Source: Pseudoalteromonas sp. MMG010
Lineage (GTDB): Bacteria; Pseudomonadota; Gammaproteobacteria; Enterobacterales; Alteromonadaceae
Assembly: GCF_018100905.1 (NCBI RefSeq)
Contig: NZ_JAGJEG010000018.1
Coordinates: 1-53,703 of the forward strand
Length of the DNA: 53,703 nucleotides
Direction: 5' to 3'
Part shown: in pieces, positions 37,162-49,126 of the stretch
How the letters are laid out: every line of letters starts with the position of its first letter
Numbering within the stretch: the stretch's first letter is position 1
Notes under the pieces: model-generated
What the model was told of the DNA's origin: nothing
Seen by the model: only the letters and a program-made list of their open reading frames with translations
Databases searched by the model: none
Translations under genes and position numbers: made by a program

Positions 37162-37626
37162 ATGCAGTTGGTTGATTTAACGCCAAATGATCCACATGTA
37201 ATTGCTGTATTTGATGATATTGACCGGTTAATTAATTCATTATATCCGGTTGCCACAGCGCAGTCGCTTACCTTATCAGAACTTAGCTCGCCAAATGTGC
37301 ACGCAATAGGGTTAAAAAATGAAGATGGAATTATTGCATGCGGAGCAATAGTAAAGCAGTTTGATAACGTCTTATATGGCGAAATTAGACGCTTATATGT
37401 AAAACCTAGTTATCGTGGAAAAGGTCTTTCACGACGTATTATGCAAAATTTATTGCATTATGCTGGCGATGCTCAAATCCCATTAATTCGCTTAGAAACA
37501 GGGCCTAAACAAACTCAATCAATTAATTTATATGAAGATCTAGGCTTTGTACGTTGTGGCAAATTTGGTGATTATGATGATAGTCCACTTAGTGTGTTTA
37601 TGGAATTGGGATTAAGTAAAGAGTGA
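37162..37626 (+). CDS. GNAT family N-acetyltransferase
   Basis: This is a 154-residue acetyltransferase of the GNAT fold. The acetyl-CoA pyrophosphate loop is visible as R-R-L-Y-V-K-P-S-Y-R-G-K-G-L-S-R-R-I near residues 76-93, and the closing strand as N-L-Y-E-D-L-G-F near residue 125. The substrate is unknown. ATG 37162 is preferred over the ATG two codons upstream, because AAGGA abuts the first ATG but is six bases from the second. It is 43 bases upstream of the GAF-GGDEF-EAL gene and probably shares its transcript. Confidence 0.85.
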   Translation: MQLVDLTPNDPHVIAVFDDIDRLINSLYPVATAQSLTLSELSSPNVHAIGLKNEDGIIACGAIVKQFDNVLYGEIRRLYVKPSYRGKGLSRRIMQNLLHYAGDAQIPLIRLETGPKQTQSINLYEDLGFVRCGKFGDYDDSPLSVFMELGLSKE

Positions 37627-37669
37627 TTCTGATTTTATCGCTTATTAACTTTTATAATAAAGGAGATAT

Positions 37670-39910
37670 ATGGATAAGCTTAGGCTAAAGAAACTATTAT
37701 CTTATCAAAAGATGATATTGTCACAGATAGCCCTTGGTGTACCGCTTAATGCCGTATTAAATGATATTTGCTTATCTATTGAAGAGATTTTTAATTCAGA
37801 AACTGCGAAGTGCTCTATTCTTTCATTAAGTGGTGAGCAACTTTTTCATTGCGCAGGTCCTCACATTCACCCAGGCTATAGACAGGCCATTAACGGGATT
37901 AAAATTGGAAATAATGTTGGGTCTTGTGGAACCGCGGCTTTTTTAAAAAAACAGGTCATTGTTGATGATATTACGACCTCTGTTTTATGGCAGAATTTTC
38001 AGCCTTTAGCGGATCAATATCAACTTAAAGCGTGTTGGTCTACGCCTATTATTTCTTCAGCTGCTGAGTTGCTTGGTACCATTGCGGTTTATCATAGCGA
38101 GCCTAGAGTCCCGACCCATCAAGAGTTAGAGTTAATTGATTTTTTTGCCCACTTTACCAGCATTGCACTAGAAAAAAATTCAGAGTCAGAAAAAGTAAAA
38201 AGGTTGATTGCAAATTTAACACAAAGCAATAATAAATTTGCCGCGTTTACCAAGGTGATGCCAGATTTATCACTTATTCTCAGTGAAGAAGGAGAGTATA
38301 TAGATATTTACGGCTCTTCAAACGATATGCTGTATCGCAGTGTGAATGAAATGCTTAATCAAAAAGTGACCGATATGCTTCCATCACAAGATGCAGAAGC
38401 TGTTATGTCAGTGATTGCTAAAACATTAAGTACCAATGATGTGCAAATATTTGAATACGATCTTGAGATTCAAGGTCGGTTTATGACCTTCGAAGGGCGA
38501 ACTGCGTGTATAGATAACTATTTGGCCGAAGACCCACAGAAAAAGCATATCGTTTGGGTCGCAAGAGATATCACCGTCCGCAAAAAAACAGAGCAAGAAA
38601 TAAACCGATTAGCTTTTTTTGATCCCTTAACCAGCTTACCAAACCGTCGCATGTTAAGTGATAGACTAAACATGTATGTTGATGTGGTAAAAGCCACAAC
38701 CAAAACTGGCGCTTTGTTTTTTTTAGATTTAGATAACTTTAAAAGAATTAATGATTCTCTAGGCCATGGTGCAGGCGATGAGATTTTAATTGAGGTGGCA
38801 AGTCGCCTGAGTAATACAATAAGAAACATCGATACCTTGGCACGCGTAGGGGGCGATGAGTTTGTATTATTACTTGAGTGTATTGGTGATGGCGATGAAC
38901 AAGCGGTAATTGAAGCCGAACACGTTGCTAATAAATTGCAAAATGCATTTAACGATGAATTTAAATTGGGCGAGCTCGTTTTTAAGGTTAATTGTAGTAT
39001 TGGGATTTGTTTAATAGACGAAAATAATTCAGACCCTGAAAATATTTTAAAGTATGCCGATACTGCAATGTATCGCTCTAAAATGAATGGCGGTAATCGC
39101 AGCCATTTTTACGACCCTGCATTACAGAGCTTACTTGATAGCCAAACAGAAATAGAGTCGGATATTGTAAGAGCGATTGCTGCCAATGAATTTTGTGCTT
39201 ATTTTCAACCGCAAGTTGACAAAGCCGCAAAGGTTATTGGTGCAGAGGCTTTAATACGCTGGATCCATCCAACCAAAGGACTTATTTCGCCTAACGAATT
39301 TATACCGATTGCTGAACAATATGGTTTATTACAATCGCTGCAAAATATAGTTCTACGCGATATTTGTAGTTTGCTTCAGGTGTTAAATGAAAAGCAAGTA
39401 ATAGACGATACCTTCAAAATTTCAATTAATATTAGTCATGGTCAATTTAGTTCTGCAACACTACCGCATACACTTTTTAATACCATTAATGAATTCAATA
39501 TTTCTGCATCGCAAATTAAATTAGAAATTACCGAAACCATGTTATCGGTAGATAATGCAAGTACGGTGCAGCAGATGGATGAATTACAACAATTAGGTTT
39601 TACTTTTTCTATTGATGATTTTGGTACTGGTTATTCATGTTTGGCGCATTTGAGTACTTTTCCGGTGGATGAATTAAAAGTAGATAAAAGCTTTATTGAT
39701 AAAATTTTAGATAAGGGAGCCGGGTTTAGTATTTTGCAAACAATTATTAACCTAGGTAAAAGTTTAAATTTAGCGGTTGTTGCCGAGGGGGCTGAAACCC
39801 AAGAGCAATTTGAATTGTTACAATCGGTTGATATCACTGCAGTACAAGGTTTTTATATTGCCAAGCCAATGAGTCATTCGAACTATTTAACGTGGCATTT
39901 AGGACAATAA
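37670..39910 (+). CDS. GAF(-PAS)-GGDEF-EAL cyclic-di-GMP enzyme
   Basis: This is a 746-residue cytoplasmic signalling protein with no clear membrane helix. An N-terminal GAF domain (about residues 15-175) has the G-N-N-V-G-S-C-G-T-A-A pattern. A PAS-like domain follows (about 185-310). The GGDEF domain has intact G-G-D-E-F near residue 395, preceded by R-N-I-D at the inhibitory I-site position. The EAL domain has E-A-L near residue 526, D-D-F-G-T-G-Y-S and Q-G-F-Y-I-A-K-P. Both catalytic signatures are complete, and product feedback through the I-site is likely. AAAGGAG precedes the ATG. The neighbouring GNAT gene gives no hint of the signal sensed. Confidence 0.92.
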   Translation: MDKLRLKKLLSYQKMILSQIALGVPLNAVLNDICLSIEEIFNSETAKCSILSLSGEQLFHCAGPHIHPGYRQAINGIKIGNNVGSCGTAAFLKKQVIVDDITTSVLWQNFQPLADQYQLKACWSTPIISSAAELLGTIAVYHSEPRVPTHQELELIDFFAHFTSIALEKNSESEKVKRLIANLTQSNNKFAAFTKVMPDLSLILSEEGEYIDIYGSSNDMLYRSVNEMLNQKVTDMLPSQDAEAVMSVIAKTLSTNDVQIFEYDLEIQGRFMTFEGRTACIDNYLAEDPQKKHIVWVARDITVRKKTEQEINRLAFFDPLTSLPNRRMLSDRLNMYVDVVKATTKTGALFFLDLDNFKRINDSLGHGAGDEILIEVASRLSNTIRNIDTLARVGGDEFVLLLECIGDGDEQAVIEAEHVANKLQNAFNDEFKLGELVFKVNCSIGICLIDENNSDPENILKYADTAMYRSKMNGGNRSHFYDPALQSLLDSQTEIESDIVRAIAANEFCAYFQPQVDKAAKVIGAEALIRWIHPTKGLISPNEFIPIAEQYGLLQSLQNIVLRDICSLLQVLNEKQVIDDTFKISINISHGQFSSATLPHTLFNTINEFNISASQIKLEITETMLSVDNASTVQQMDELQQLGFTFSIDDFGTGYSCLAHLSTFPVDELKVDKSFIDKILDKGAGFSILQTIINLGKSLNLAVVAEGAETQEQFELLQSVDITAVQGFYIAKPMSHSNYLTWHLGQ

Positions 39911-40041
39911 ACAATAGTTTATACGGATTAAATGGTGTTTCTATTGTGTGTTTCGTATAAGATCGCCCAAATAGCGTTATAGAACTATAAATATATCTTA
40001 GTGTGTATAACGAAACGTATCTTTAGCAAAAGTAGTAGTTT

Positions 40042-40911
40042 ATGACCGAGTTAACAGTAGTAACCCACAGCGGCAATTTTCATGCTGATGATGTATTTAG
40101 TATCGCCGTACTAAAACATGCCTTAGCGTCTTTCAAGTTAGTACGTACACGCGATAAAGCCAAAATAGAAAGTGCTGACATTGTCATTGATGTTGGCGGT
40201 GAATATAACCCCGAAACTGGACGCTTTGATCATCACCAGCGAGGCGGAGCAGGCGCTCGTGAAAATGGTATTCCTTACTCATCATTTGGTTTAGTGTGGC
40301 AACATTATGGTTTAGCATTATGTAATAATGAACAAGCTGTTGCTGATCGCGTTGATGCCGGGTTAGTGTCAACCATCGATGCTATTGATTGTGGTTATGG
40401 CGAAGGTGTCGCGACAGGTATTAGTTTAAGCCAAACTATTTCTATGTTTAATCCTACATGGGAAGAACCCAGCGAATTTGATCAGTGCTTTGATAGAGCA
40501 GTGGATTTTGCTGTGACTATGCTTACGCGTTTTATCGCATCAGCACGTGGCAGTATTAACGCTAAAGACATTGTTGCTAAGGCGATTGATAATGCCCCAG
40601 ATCCGCGCTTAATCGAACTTGAACAGTATACTCCTTGGAAAAAAACGGTTCATCAGCTATCAAATGAAGCGTTATACATGCTTTATCCTTCTCAAAATGG
40701 TCAGTGGATTATTCAAACGGTGCCTATTGAACCGGGATCTTTTGAAGACAGGCAATCATTACCTGCTTCGTGGGCTGGCTTATCCGATGAAGAGTTTCAA
40801 GCGCACACCGGTATTGCAGATGCTGTATTTTGTCATAATGGTTTATTTATCGCCGGGACTCGCTCACGAGAAAGTACACTAAAATTAGCTGAAATGGCAT
40901 TAAATCAGTAG
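40042..40911 (+). CDS. MYG1/UPF0160 family metal-dependent phosphoesterase
   Basis: This is a 289-residue protein of the MYG1 (GAMM1, UPF0160) family, related to the DHH phosphoesterases. The eukaryotic member has been described as a 3'-5' exoribonuclease; the bacterial role is open. Metal-binding motifs are visible: V-T-H-S-G-N-F-H-A-D-D-V near residues 7-18, V-I-D-V-G-G near residue 50, and F-D-H-H-Q-R-G-G near residue 63. The Y-S-S-F-G-L-V-W segment is also typical. The protein appears full length and cytoplasmic. It stands alone. Confidence 0.88.
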   Translation: MTELTVVTHSGNFHADDVFSIAVLKHALASFKLVRTRDKAKIESADIVIDVGGEYNPETGRFDHHQRGGAGARENGIPYSSFGLVWQHYGLALCNNEQAVADRVDAGLVSTIDAIDCGYGEGVATGISLSQTISMFNPTWEEPSEFDQCFDRAVDFAVTMLTRFIASARGSINAKDIVAKAIDNAPDPRLIELEQYTPWKKTVHQLSNEALYMLYPSQNGQWIIQTVPIEPGSFEDRQSLPASWAGLSDEEFQAHTGIADAVFCHNGLFIAGTRSRESTLKLAEMALNQ

Positions 40912-41051
40912 GCTCAATATAAGCCGGTTAATAATATAATTGCTTATTAGGAATATTGCCGTTACTGTTTAAATCGAAGCTATTTAGTTAAATAACTGAT
41001 TTTTATCGTCAGTTTATAAAGTAATGTTACAAAACAAGGAAAGGCACAACA

Positions 41052-41273
41052 ATGAAAAAATTATTATGTATTATCCCAACCGTCTTATTATTAAGTGCGT
41101 GTTCGCCATCAGTACAAGATTATGTCGATGATCCACAAAAGCTAGCCGAGGCGATTGAATCATGTATGAAAGCCGAAATGGAAGGTAAAGAGATCGTGGG
41201 CGATCAATGTAAAAATGCTGCCCAAGCTCAAAAGCAAGTAATGAAAAACGCACTAAATGGTTTACTGAACTAA
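41052..41273 (+). CDS. Small EexN-like lipoprotein
   Basis: This is a 73-residue predicted lipoprotein. A basic start and hydrophobic stretch end in the lipobox L-S-A-C with Cys at about residue 17. The following residue is Ser, so outer-membrane sorting is expected. The mature part contains D-Y-V-D-D-P-Q-K-L-A-E-A-I-E-S-C and a second Cys in D-Q-C-K-N-A-A-Q-A, a pattern like EexN entry-exclusion lipoproteins of conjugative plasmids. No conjugation gene is nearby, so the resemblance may be to a wider lipoprotein group. AAGGAAAGG precedes the ATG. A hairpin follows. Confidence 0.7.
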   Translation: MKKLLCIIPTVLLLSACSPSVQDYVDDPQKLAEAIESCMKAEMEGKEIVGDQCKNAAQAQKQVMKNALNGLLN

Positions 41274-41291
41274 AAATGTGCGTTTATATTT

Positions 41292-41324
41292 AAGCTTCTA
41301 TTAATATTGGATAGAAGCTTTTAT
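41292..41324 (+). terminator. Hairpin after the small lipoprotein gene
   Basis: AAGCTTCTAT (41292-41301) and ATAGAAGCTT (41311-41320) form a 10-bp perfect stem with a 9-nt loop and a short TTA tail. It lies 18 bases past the stop. Confidence 0.65.
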
Positions 41325-41496
41325 TACCTCCCCCCTTTATTCTCTTGCCAGTATTTTTCTCTTTTCGAACTGCCTTTTTAAATTAAATCACCTTAACTGC
41401 TTAACTATTCAGCGTTTATATATCACATAAGACTTTGCTGTTCAGAATTGTAAAATATATCTGTTATACTGTGGCTCATAAATAAATGAGGCTGTT

Positions 41497-42228
41497 ATGA
41501 TTTCAAAAAACCAACTCAAGCTTATTCGCCAGCTTGGTCAAAAAAAATATCGAAAGCAATATAATCAATACTTAGTACAAGGTGAAAAAAATGTCCTTGA
41601 GTTATTAAACAGCCCAATAACATGCAACACCGTGTTTGCTACCGATACCTTTATTGATCGATACCAAAGCGAATATAGCTCGCTTAATTTTATTGCAGCG
41701 GATCAAGAGCAGCTCACTAAGGTCAGTACGTTAGTTTCTAATAATGCCGCCATTGCGATTGTTGATATGCCTTCGGTGCAGCTACCTCGCAATGAAGGGT
41801 TAATCTTAGCGTTAGACGGTGTCTCTGACCCTGGTAATTTAGGGACTATTATTCGTGTTGCTGATTGGTACGGTATAAAACATATTGTGGCCAGCCAAGA
41901 CAGTGCTGATCCTTATAACCCTAAAGTCATTAGCGCAACGATGGGCTCATTTGTTAGAGTGCAAGTAAGCCAAGTTGATTTGCTAGAGTATTTGCAAAAT
42001 ATTACTAGCCCTATTTATGGTGCATTTTTAAATGGTGAAAGTGTTCATACCACACAATTTACCCAAAATGCAGTGTTACTGATGGGGAGTGAGTCGCATG
42101 GAATTCGTCCATTGTGCGAAAAATTTGTTAGTCATAAAATAACCATACCTGCTTATGGTGCCGCTGAGTCACTTAATGTGGCGATGGCAACCGGTATTAT
42201 CTTAGATAATTTTAAACGCCAAATTTAA
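41497..42228 (+). CDS. SpoU/TrmH family RNA 2'-O-methyltransferase
   Basis: This is a 243-residue member of the SPOUT class. An N-terminal substrate-binding domain (about 5-80, Y-L-V-Q-G-E-K-N-V-L-E) precedes the knotted methyltransferase domain. Its three motifs are visible: D-P-G-N-L-G-T-I-I-R near residue 110, L-L-M-G-S-E-S-H-G-I near residue 192, and the C-terminal I-P-A-Y-G-A-A-E-S-L-N-V-A-M-A. It therefore methylates the ribose of a tRNA or rRNA nucleotide. The exact target (RlmB-like or other) cannot be told from the sequence. It precedes smc by 66 bases on the same strand. Confidence 0.88.
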   Translation: MISKNQLKLIRQLGQKKYRKQYNQYLVQGEKNVLELLNSPITCNTVFATDTFIDRYQSEYSSLNFIAADQEQLTKVSTLVSNNAAIAIVDMPSVQLPRNEGLILALDGVSDPGNLGTIIRVADWYGIKHIVASQDSADPYNPKVISATMGSFVRVQVSQVDLLEYLQNITSPIYGAFLNGESVHTTQFTQNAVLLMGSESHGIRPLCEKFVSHKITIPAYGAAESLNVAMATGIILDNFKRQI

Positions 42229-42294
42229 CGCGTAACCGTTTTTGAGTTACAGTGTGTCTGCAAATAATAAAAAAATAGTGGTACTAACAATCTA

Positions 42295-45200
42295 ATGCGC
42301 TTAAGCACTATAAAGTTAGCGGGCTTTAAATCGTTTGTTGAGCCCACTAAAATCCCTTTTCCTGATCAAATGACGTGTGTCGTTGGCCCTAATGGTTGTG
42401 GCAAATCAAATGTGATTGATGCAGTACGCTGGGTCCTAGGCGAGAGCTCTGCGAAAAATCTGCGTGGCGATGCCATGACCGATGTTATCTTTAATGGCTC
42501 CACTAATCGTAAAGCCATATCACAAGCCTCAGTAGAACTTATTTTTGATAATACACAAGGGCGTTTACCCAATACCTTTGCTGATAGAAATCAAGTGGCG
42601 ATTAAGCGTTTAGTTAGTCGTGATGGCCAATCATTTTATTACTTAAATGGAAGTAAATGCCGTAAGCGTGATATTACGGATATATTTTTAGGGACAGGCT
42701 TAGGGCCTCGTAGTTACGCAATCATTGAGCAAGGCATGATTTCGCGCCTTATTGAGAGCAAACCACAAGAACTTAGAGTGTTTTTAGAAGAAGCTGCGGG
42801 TGTCTCTAAATATAAAGAGCGTCGTAAAGAAACACAAACACGAATAAAAAGCACCCGAGAAAACACAGAACGCTTACTTGATGTGCGCAAAGAGCTTCAA
42901 ACACAGCTAAATAAATTGGCAGTACAATCGATTGATGCAAAGAAGTATCGTGAACTAAAAGCCCAAGAACGAACTTTAAAAGCGCAAATTGCCGTTTTAA
43001 AATGGCAAGGCCTACATCAGCAACAACTCGAAAAAAGTAAAAAAATAACCCAATTAAATAAACAGATAGCATTTTTTGAAACTGCGCATTTAGGTCACGA
43101 TGATGTGCTAGCAAGCCTTGAGACGCAATTACAAACACAGCAAGATAAATTAAGCGACGCACAGCACCAACAACATAAAATACACACCGAGTTAACTCGT
43201 GCAGAGCAGCAAAGGATCAGTAACAAGCAACAACAAAATGCTTTAAAGCAAAATTTAATGAAGCTTGAACAGCGCCAAATCCAAGCTGATGAAGAAAAAG
43301 AGCAGCAGCAACGTGTTTGTCAGCAGTTAAGTGATGCACTAGAGCAAATAGGTAAAGAGAGTGTATTAGCAACGCAACAAGAGCAACAATTATTGGCTCA
43401 AGTGATGCAAAGTGAAAAACAAAAACAGCATGATATAGATATCTATCAAACTCAAAGCCAAGGGTATCAAACCTTATGCTTAGAGCTGCAGTCTGCAAAA
43501 AATCAGTTAACTCAAACAGAGCAAACACTTGCCCATTTAAATGAACAACAAGCGCAAGTCATTAACCAATTAAACGAATTAGATGCACAACAGCTGACAG
43601 CGCAATTGACTGAGCAACAAAAAAATAAACAAGCCATTACGACTGAGCTTGCTGTAAAGCAAACTCAGTTAAAGCAAATAGAAGAAACCGTATCAGCGCA
43701 TTCGCAAAAACAACAACAAATACAACAGCAGGTACAACAAAGCACTCAGCAGTGTAATGAGCTTAAAGCGAGTATATCGGGCTTAAACAGCAGTGTAGGT
43801 ATTGAACAAAGTACACATGTAAATGAAAATCTATTTGCGCAACTTGAGGTGGAGCCAGGATTTGAAATGGTGGTTGAGCATGCATTAGGTTGGTTAGCGC
43901 ATTTAACATTACAACCGGGCGAGGCGCAAAACAGTGTATGGCCAAGCGACGCTAAGATAGAGGATGAATTATTACCACATTCTGTAGCACATAAAGTAAA
44001 AGGTGGTGTTTATCCGCAATTACTACACGCTATTGCTTATCATGAGAGCGCAGACACTCGCTTACTTAAAAACAACCCGCAATTTATTGCCGTTATTAAT
44101 AAGCAGGGTGAGATAACGGGGCGAAACTGGCATTTAAAAAACGATACGAATGAGCAAAACTCTGTCTTAATTAAACATAAAAAAATTCAGCAAAAAGCCC
44201 AGCAGTTAGAGCAACAACAGCAGCATTTAGCACAGCTACAATTTAGCTTAGATGAAGTATCAGCCTTGCATAATTCGTTGCTAGATGAACAGGAGCAACT
44301 TAAATATGCGATTCATGAATTAGCACAACGCCTTGCGGTAGCAAATAGTCGTTTTGATATGATGACAGAGCATGTCGAGCAGCACCAGTTAAAAAAATCA
44401 AAATTAAGCACACAAAACAGCACTTATGATGCCCAAATTGAACAGCTAAAAACACAACTGAGTGAGCTGCGTGAAAGTTACGAAGCAACCAGTTTAAACC
44501 AGCAAAGTCGTGCGCAACAATTAGCACAGGCTAATGCGCAACAACAAAAAAGTACAGATGACTACAATCGTTTAAGTAAACAATTAACGCAGTTTAAAAC
44601 GACTGTTCATCAACAGACGTTAGCTGAAGAAAAAGCGCGCAGTGATTGGCAGTTAGGAGAAACAACGTTAGCGCATTTATCACAAGAGTGCTTGTCTGTT
44701 GAACACACTACACAAGACTTACAGCAGCAATTAGCCGAATTACTTGAACCTGAATTAACCTTATGTGATGAAATAGCGCAATATTTAGCACAGCAAGATA
44801 ATGTACAGCAACAGCTAGACACGTTACACGCAGAGGTTGCTAAAGCAAAATCGTTACTCAGTGATAAGCAAACACGCTTAAAAGACTCGCAAAGTGACTT
44901 ACAATTATTGCAGGCTAAGTTACAAAAGCTCACTATTGAAGAACAAAGTTTGCTCATTAAAGCCGACGCTGCGTTGGCCCCACTGGCTGAGTTAAAGCAA
45001 AGCTTAGAGGACATTCTCAGTAAACTCCCTAAATCAATTAATTTAGCGCAGTGGCAAAGTAAATTATCGAACATTAATAATGAATTAATTAACTTAGGAG
45101 CAGTCAACTTAGCTGCAATAGAAGAATTTGAGCAAGCGCAGCAGCGCAGTGACTACCTAGATAACCAGCTTGAGGACTTATCAAGTGCCTTATCGACTCT

Positions 45201-45708
45201 TGAAACGGCTATTAATAAGATAGATAAAGAGACTAAAACTCGCTTTAAGGCAACATTTGATCAAGTTAATCATGATTTTGGAACGTTATTTCCAAAAGTA
45301 TTTGGTGGTGGTAGTGCGTATTTAGAATTAACCAGTGATGACTTACTCGAAAGTGGTGTTAGTATAATGGCGAGACCACCGGGCAAGAAAAATTCGACAA
45401 TTCACTTGTTAAGTGGTGGAGAAAAAGCGCTGAGCGCATTATCATTAGTGTTTTCTATATTCAGGCTTAATCCAGCTCCGTTTTGTATGCTAGATGAAGT
45501 AGATGCACCACTTGATGATGCCAATGTCGTTCGTTTTTGCCGTTTGGTTGAAGAAATGTCACAATCGGTGCAGTTTATTTATATTAGTCATAATAAAATT
45601 GCGATGGAAATGGCGGGCCGATTAACCGGTGTGACCATGGCTGAGCCAGGTGTTTCTCGTATGGTTGCGGTAGATATAGAACAAGCAGTACAATTAGCAC
45701 ATACATAA
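42295..45708 (+). CDS. smc: Chromosome segregation/condensin protein SMC
   Basis: This is a 1137-residue SMC ATPase that forms the chromosome-condensing complex with ScpA and ScpB, which are not in this window. The N-terminal head has Walker A V-G-P-N-G-C-G-K-S-N at about residues 29-38. Two long Gln-rich coiled coils (about 170-490 and 630-960) flank a hinge near residues 500-620. The C-terminal head has the signature L-L-S-G-G-E-K-A-L near residue 1040 and Walker B F-C-M-L-D-E-V-D-A-P near residue 1063. The length is typical. The smc-zipA-ligA order is common in gammaproteobacteria that use SMC rather than MukB. Confidence 0.96.
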   Translation: MRLSTIKLAGFKSFVEPTKIPFPDQMTCVVGPNGCGKSNVIDAVRWVLGESSAKNLRGDAMTDVIFNGSTNRKAISQASVELIFDNTQGRLPNTFADRNQVAIKRLVSRDGQSFYYLNGSKCRKRDITDIFLGTGLGPRSYAIIEQGMISRLIESKPQELRVFLEEAAGVSKYKERRKETQTRIKSTRENTERLLDVRKELQTQLNKLAVQSIDAKKYRELKAQERTLKAQIAVLKWQGLHQQQLEKSKKITQLNKQIAFFETAHLGHDDVLASLETQLQTQQDKLSDAQHQQHKIHTELTRAEQQRISNKQQQNALKQNLMKLEQRQIQADEEKEQQQRVCQQLSDALEQIGKESVLATQQEQQLLAQVMQSEKQKQHDIDIYQTQSQGYQTLCLELQSAKNQLTQTEQTLAHLNEQQAQVINQLNELDAQQLTAQLTEQQKNKQAITTELAVKQTQLKQIEETVSAHSQKQQQIQQQVQQSTQQCNELKASISGLNSSVGIEQSTHVNENLFAQLEVEPGFEMVVEHALGWLAHLTLQPGEAQNSVWPSDAKIEDELLPHSVAHKVKGGVYPQLLHAIAYHESADTRLLKNNPQFIAVINKQGEITGRNWHLKNDTNEQNSVLIKHKKIQQKAQQLEQQQQHLAQLQFSLDEVSALHNSLLDEQEQLKYAIHELAQRLAVANSRFDMMTEHVEQHQLKKSKLSTQNSTYDAQIEQLKTQLSELRESYEATSLNQQSRAQQLAQANAQQQKSTDDYNRLSKQLTQFKTTVHQQTLAEEKARSDWQLGETTLAHLSQECLSVEHTTQDLQQQLAELLEPELTLCDEIAQYLAQQDNVQQQLDTLHAEVAKAKSLLSDKQTRLKDSQSDLQLLQAKLQKLTIEEQSLLIKADAALAPLAELKQSLEDILSKLPKSINLAQWQSKLSNINNELINLGAVNLAAIEEFEQAQQRSDYLDNQLEDLSSALSTLETAINKIDKETKTRFKATFDQVNHDFGTLFPKVFGGGSAYLELTSDDLLESGVSIMARPPGKKNSTIHLLSGGEKALSALSLVFSIFRLNPAPFCMLDEVDAPLDDANVVRFCRLVEEMSQSVQFIYISHNKIAMEMAGRLTGVTMAEPGVSRMVAVDIEQAVQLAHT

Positions 45709-45775
45709 TTTTTACAGCTCTATATAATAGATATAAGTTGTAGTTTAGGCATAACAATAAATAAAAGGTGAGGGG

Positions 45776-46504
45776 ATGGCCGAAGAATTAAGATGGGTTT
45801 TAATAGTGATCAGTATTTTTGTTATTGGTGGCTTATTAATACATGGACTATGGTCTGTACGAAAAAAAGATTCAGTTGATGAACAACTTGAACGTGTAGA
45901 GCCATCATCGCATACCAACCAATCAGCACACAACGATTTTAATGAACCTGTTTCAGTAAGTCGTGATGAGCCACAAATAGGTGATATTGAACTTTCTTCA
46001 CAAGTAAGTGACGAAATCGAGCAACCAATTGATGAGCAACCTGTCGCAGAGGCAGACCCAGAGCCAGAAAACGAGTCAGCTGACAATGTGGCGGTATCTG
46101 ATTTTGTTATTGTACATATTCAAATGCCAGAAGGACTGAGCATGCAAGGCAGTAAATTATTACCTTGTATTACTACATTAGGTTTTAAGTATTCAGAGGA
46201 AGGTTTTTTTAATCGCCATACTGATCCTGCAGGCCAAGGTGCTATTTTATTTCGATTAGTGAATATGTATAACCCAGGTACGTTTGATATAGATAATATG
46301 GAACAATTTAGTACCGCAGGCGTGAGCTTATTTATGACCTTACCTTGCGAAGGGGATGGGCTTGGCGCATTTAACATGTTGCATAGTGCAGCTAAAAAAT
46401 TAGCGGATGAATTTGGTGCTCAAATTTTAGATGCTGAACGTAATGAAATGAGCGTAGATCGTGTACGTCAATATGTTGAACAAGTTCGCGCTTTTTCAGC
46501 TTAA
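45776..46504 (+). CDS. zipA: Cell division protein ZipA
   Basis: ZipA anchors FtsZ filaments to the inner membrane during septum formation. The protein has 242 residues: one N-terminal membrane helix (about residues 6-25), a short basic patch, an acidic, Glu/Pro/Ser-rich linker (about 35-105), and a C-terminal FtsZ-binding domain (about 105-242). That domain carries F-V-I-V-H-I-Q-M-P near residue 107, the L-G-F-K-Y segment and the M-T-L-P-C-E-G-D-G-L region. The linker is shorter than in E. coli ZipA. It lies between smc and ligA, and a terminator follows. Confidence 0.94.
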   Translation: MAEELRWVLIVISIFVIGGLLIHGLWSVRKKDSVDEQLERVEPSSHTNQSAHNDFNEPVSVSRDEPQIGDIELSSQVSDEIEQPIDEQPVAEADPEPENESADNVAVSDFVIVHIQMPEGLSMQGSKLLPCITTLGFKYSEEGFFNRHTDPAGQGAILFRLVNMYNPGTFDIDNMEQFSTAGVSLFMTLPCEGDGLGAFNMLHSAAKKLADEFGAQILDAERNEMSVDRVRQYVEQVRAFSA

Positions 46505-46508
46505 TTAA

Positions 46509-48599
<2,091 letters not shown>

Positions 48600-48610
48600 T
48601 TGAGGTAATA

Positions 48611-49099
48611 ATGAATCGATATGGACCCCAGTACTGGGATAAGTATGGTAGCTACCGTACGCCTTTAGCATTTCACCTTAGTTTATTAGTGTTACTTCGA
48701 GGGTATTTTATTTGGGCGGTGGCGGCATTAAGTCGTCGCCCAGATCTTGATTTAATGTCGTTGTTTTTTAGAACGAAAAATGACTTTTTTATCGCCGTAG
48801 CGATTGGTGCCATTGCTATTTTACCGCTGGCGGTGTTTTGTTTAAGAAGGCCTCGGGACTCCCATTTACAGAGCGAGCGATTAGCAAGGGTATGGCGCTT
48901 TATGCGTTGGCCATTAGTGTTATGTGCGGTTATAGATTTAACCTGGTTAAGTATTCAAGCCGCACATAGTCATTATCAGTTCTCAGGCTTATTAGCAGGG
49001 CAGATGGTGCTGGTTCTTTGGGTGACCCTCTATTTAGTGAAAAGCCGTTATTTAGTTGTTTTTTTTAACGATTGGCCTGAGCCTAACGATAAAAAATAA
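48611..49099 (+). CDS. DUF2919 family membrane protein (YfeZ-like)
   Basis: This is a 162-residue inner-membrane protein with about four hydrophobic helices (about residues 20-40, 60-80, 95-115 and 125-145). The N-terminus Y-G-P-Q-Y-W-D-K-Y-G-S-Y-R-T-P and the following R-G-Y-F-I-W segment are typical of the DUF2919 family, whose function is unknown. ATG 48611 follows GAGGTAATA; the open frame reaches a TTG inside ligA but that start is unlikely. It begins 11 bases after the ligA stop. Confidence 0.85.
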   Translation: MNRYGPQYWDKYGSYRTPLAFHLSLLVLLRGYFIWAVAALSRRPDLDLMSLFFRTKNDFFIAVAIGAIAILPLAVFCLRRPRDSHLQSERLARVWRFMRWPLVLCAVIDLTWLSIQAAHSHYQFSGLLAGQMVLVLWVTLYLVKSRYLVVFFNDWPEPNDKK

Positions 49100-49126
49100 A
49101 GTTTAAGCGACTCCTTAGGAATCACG

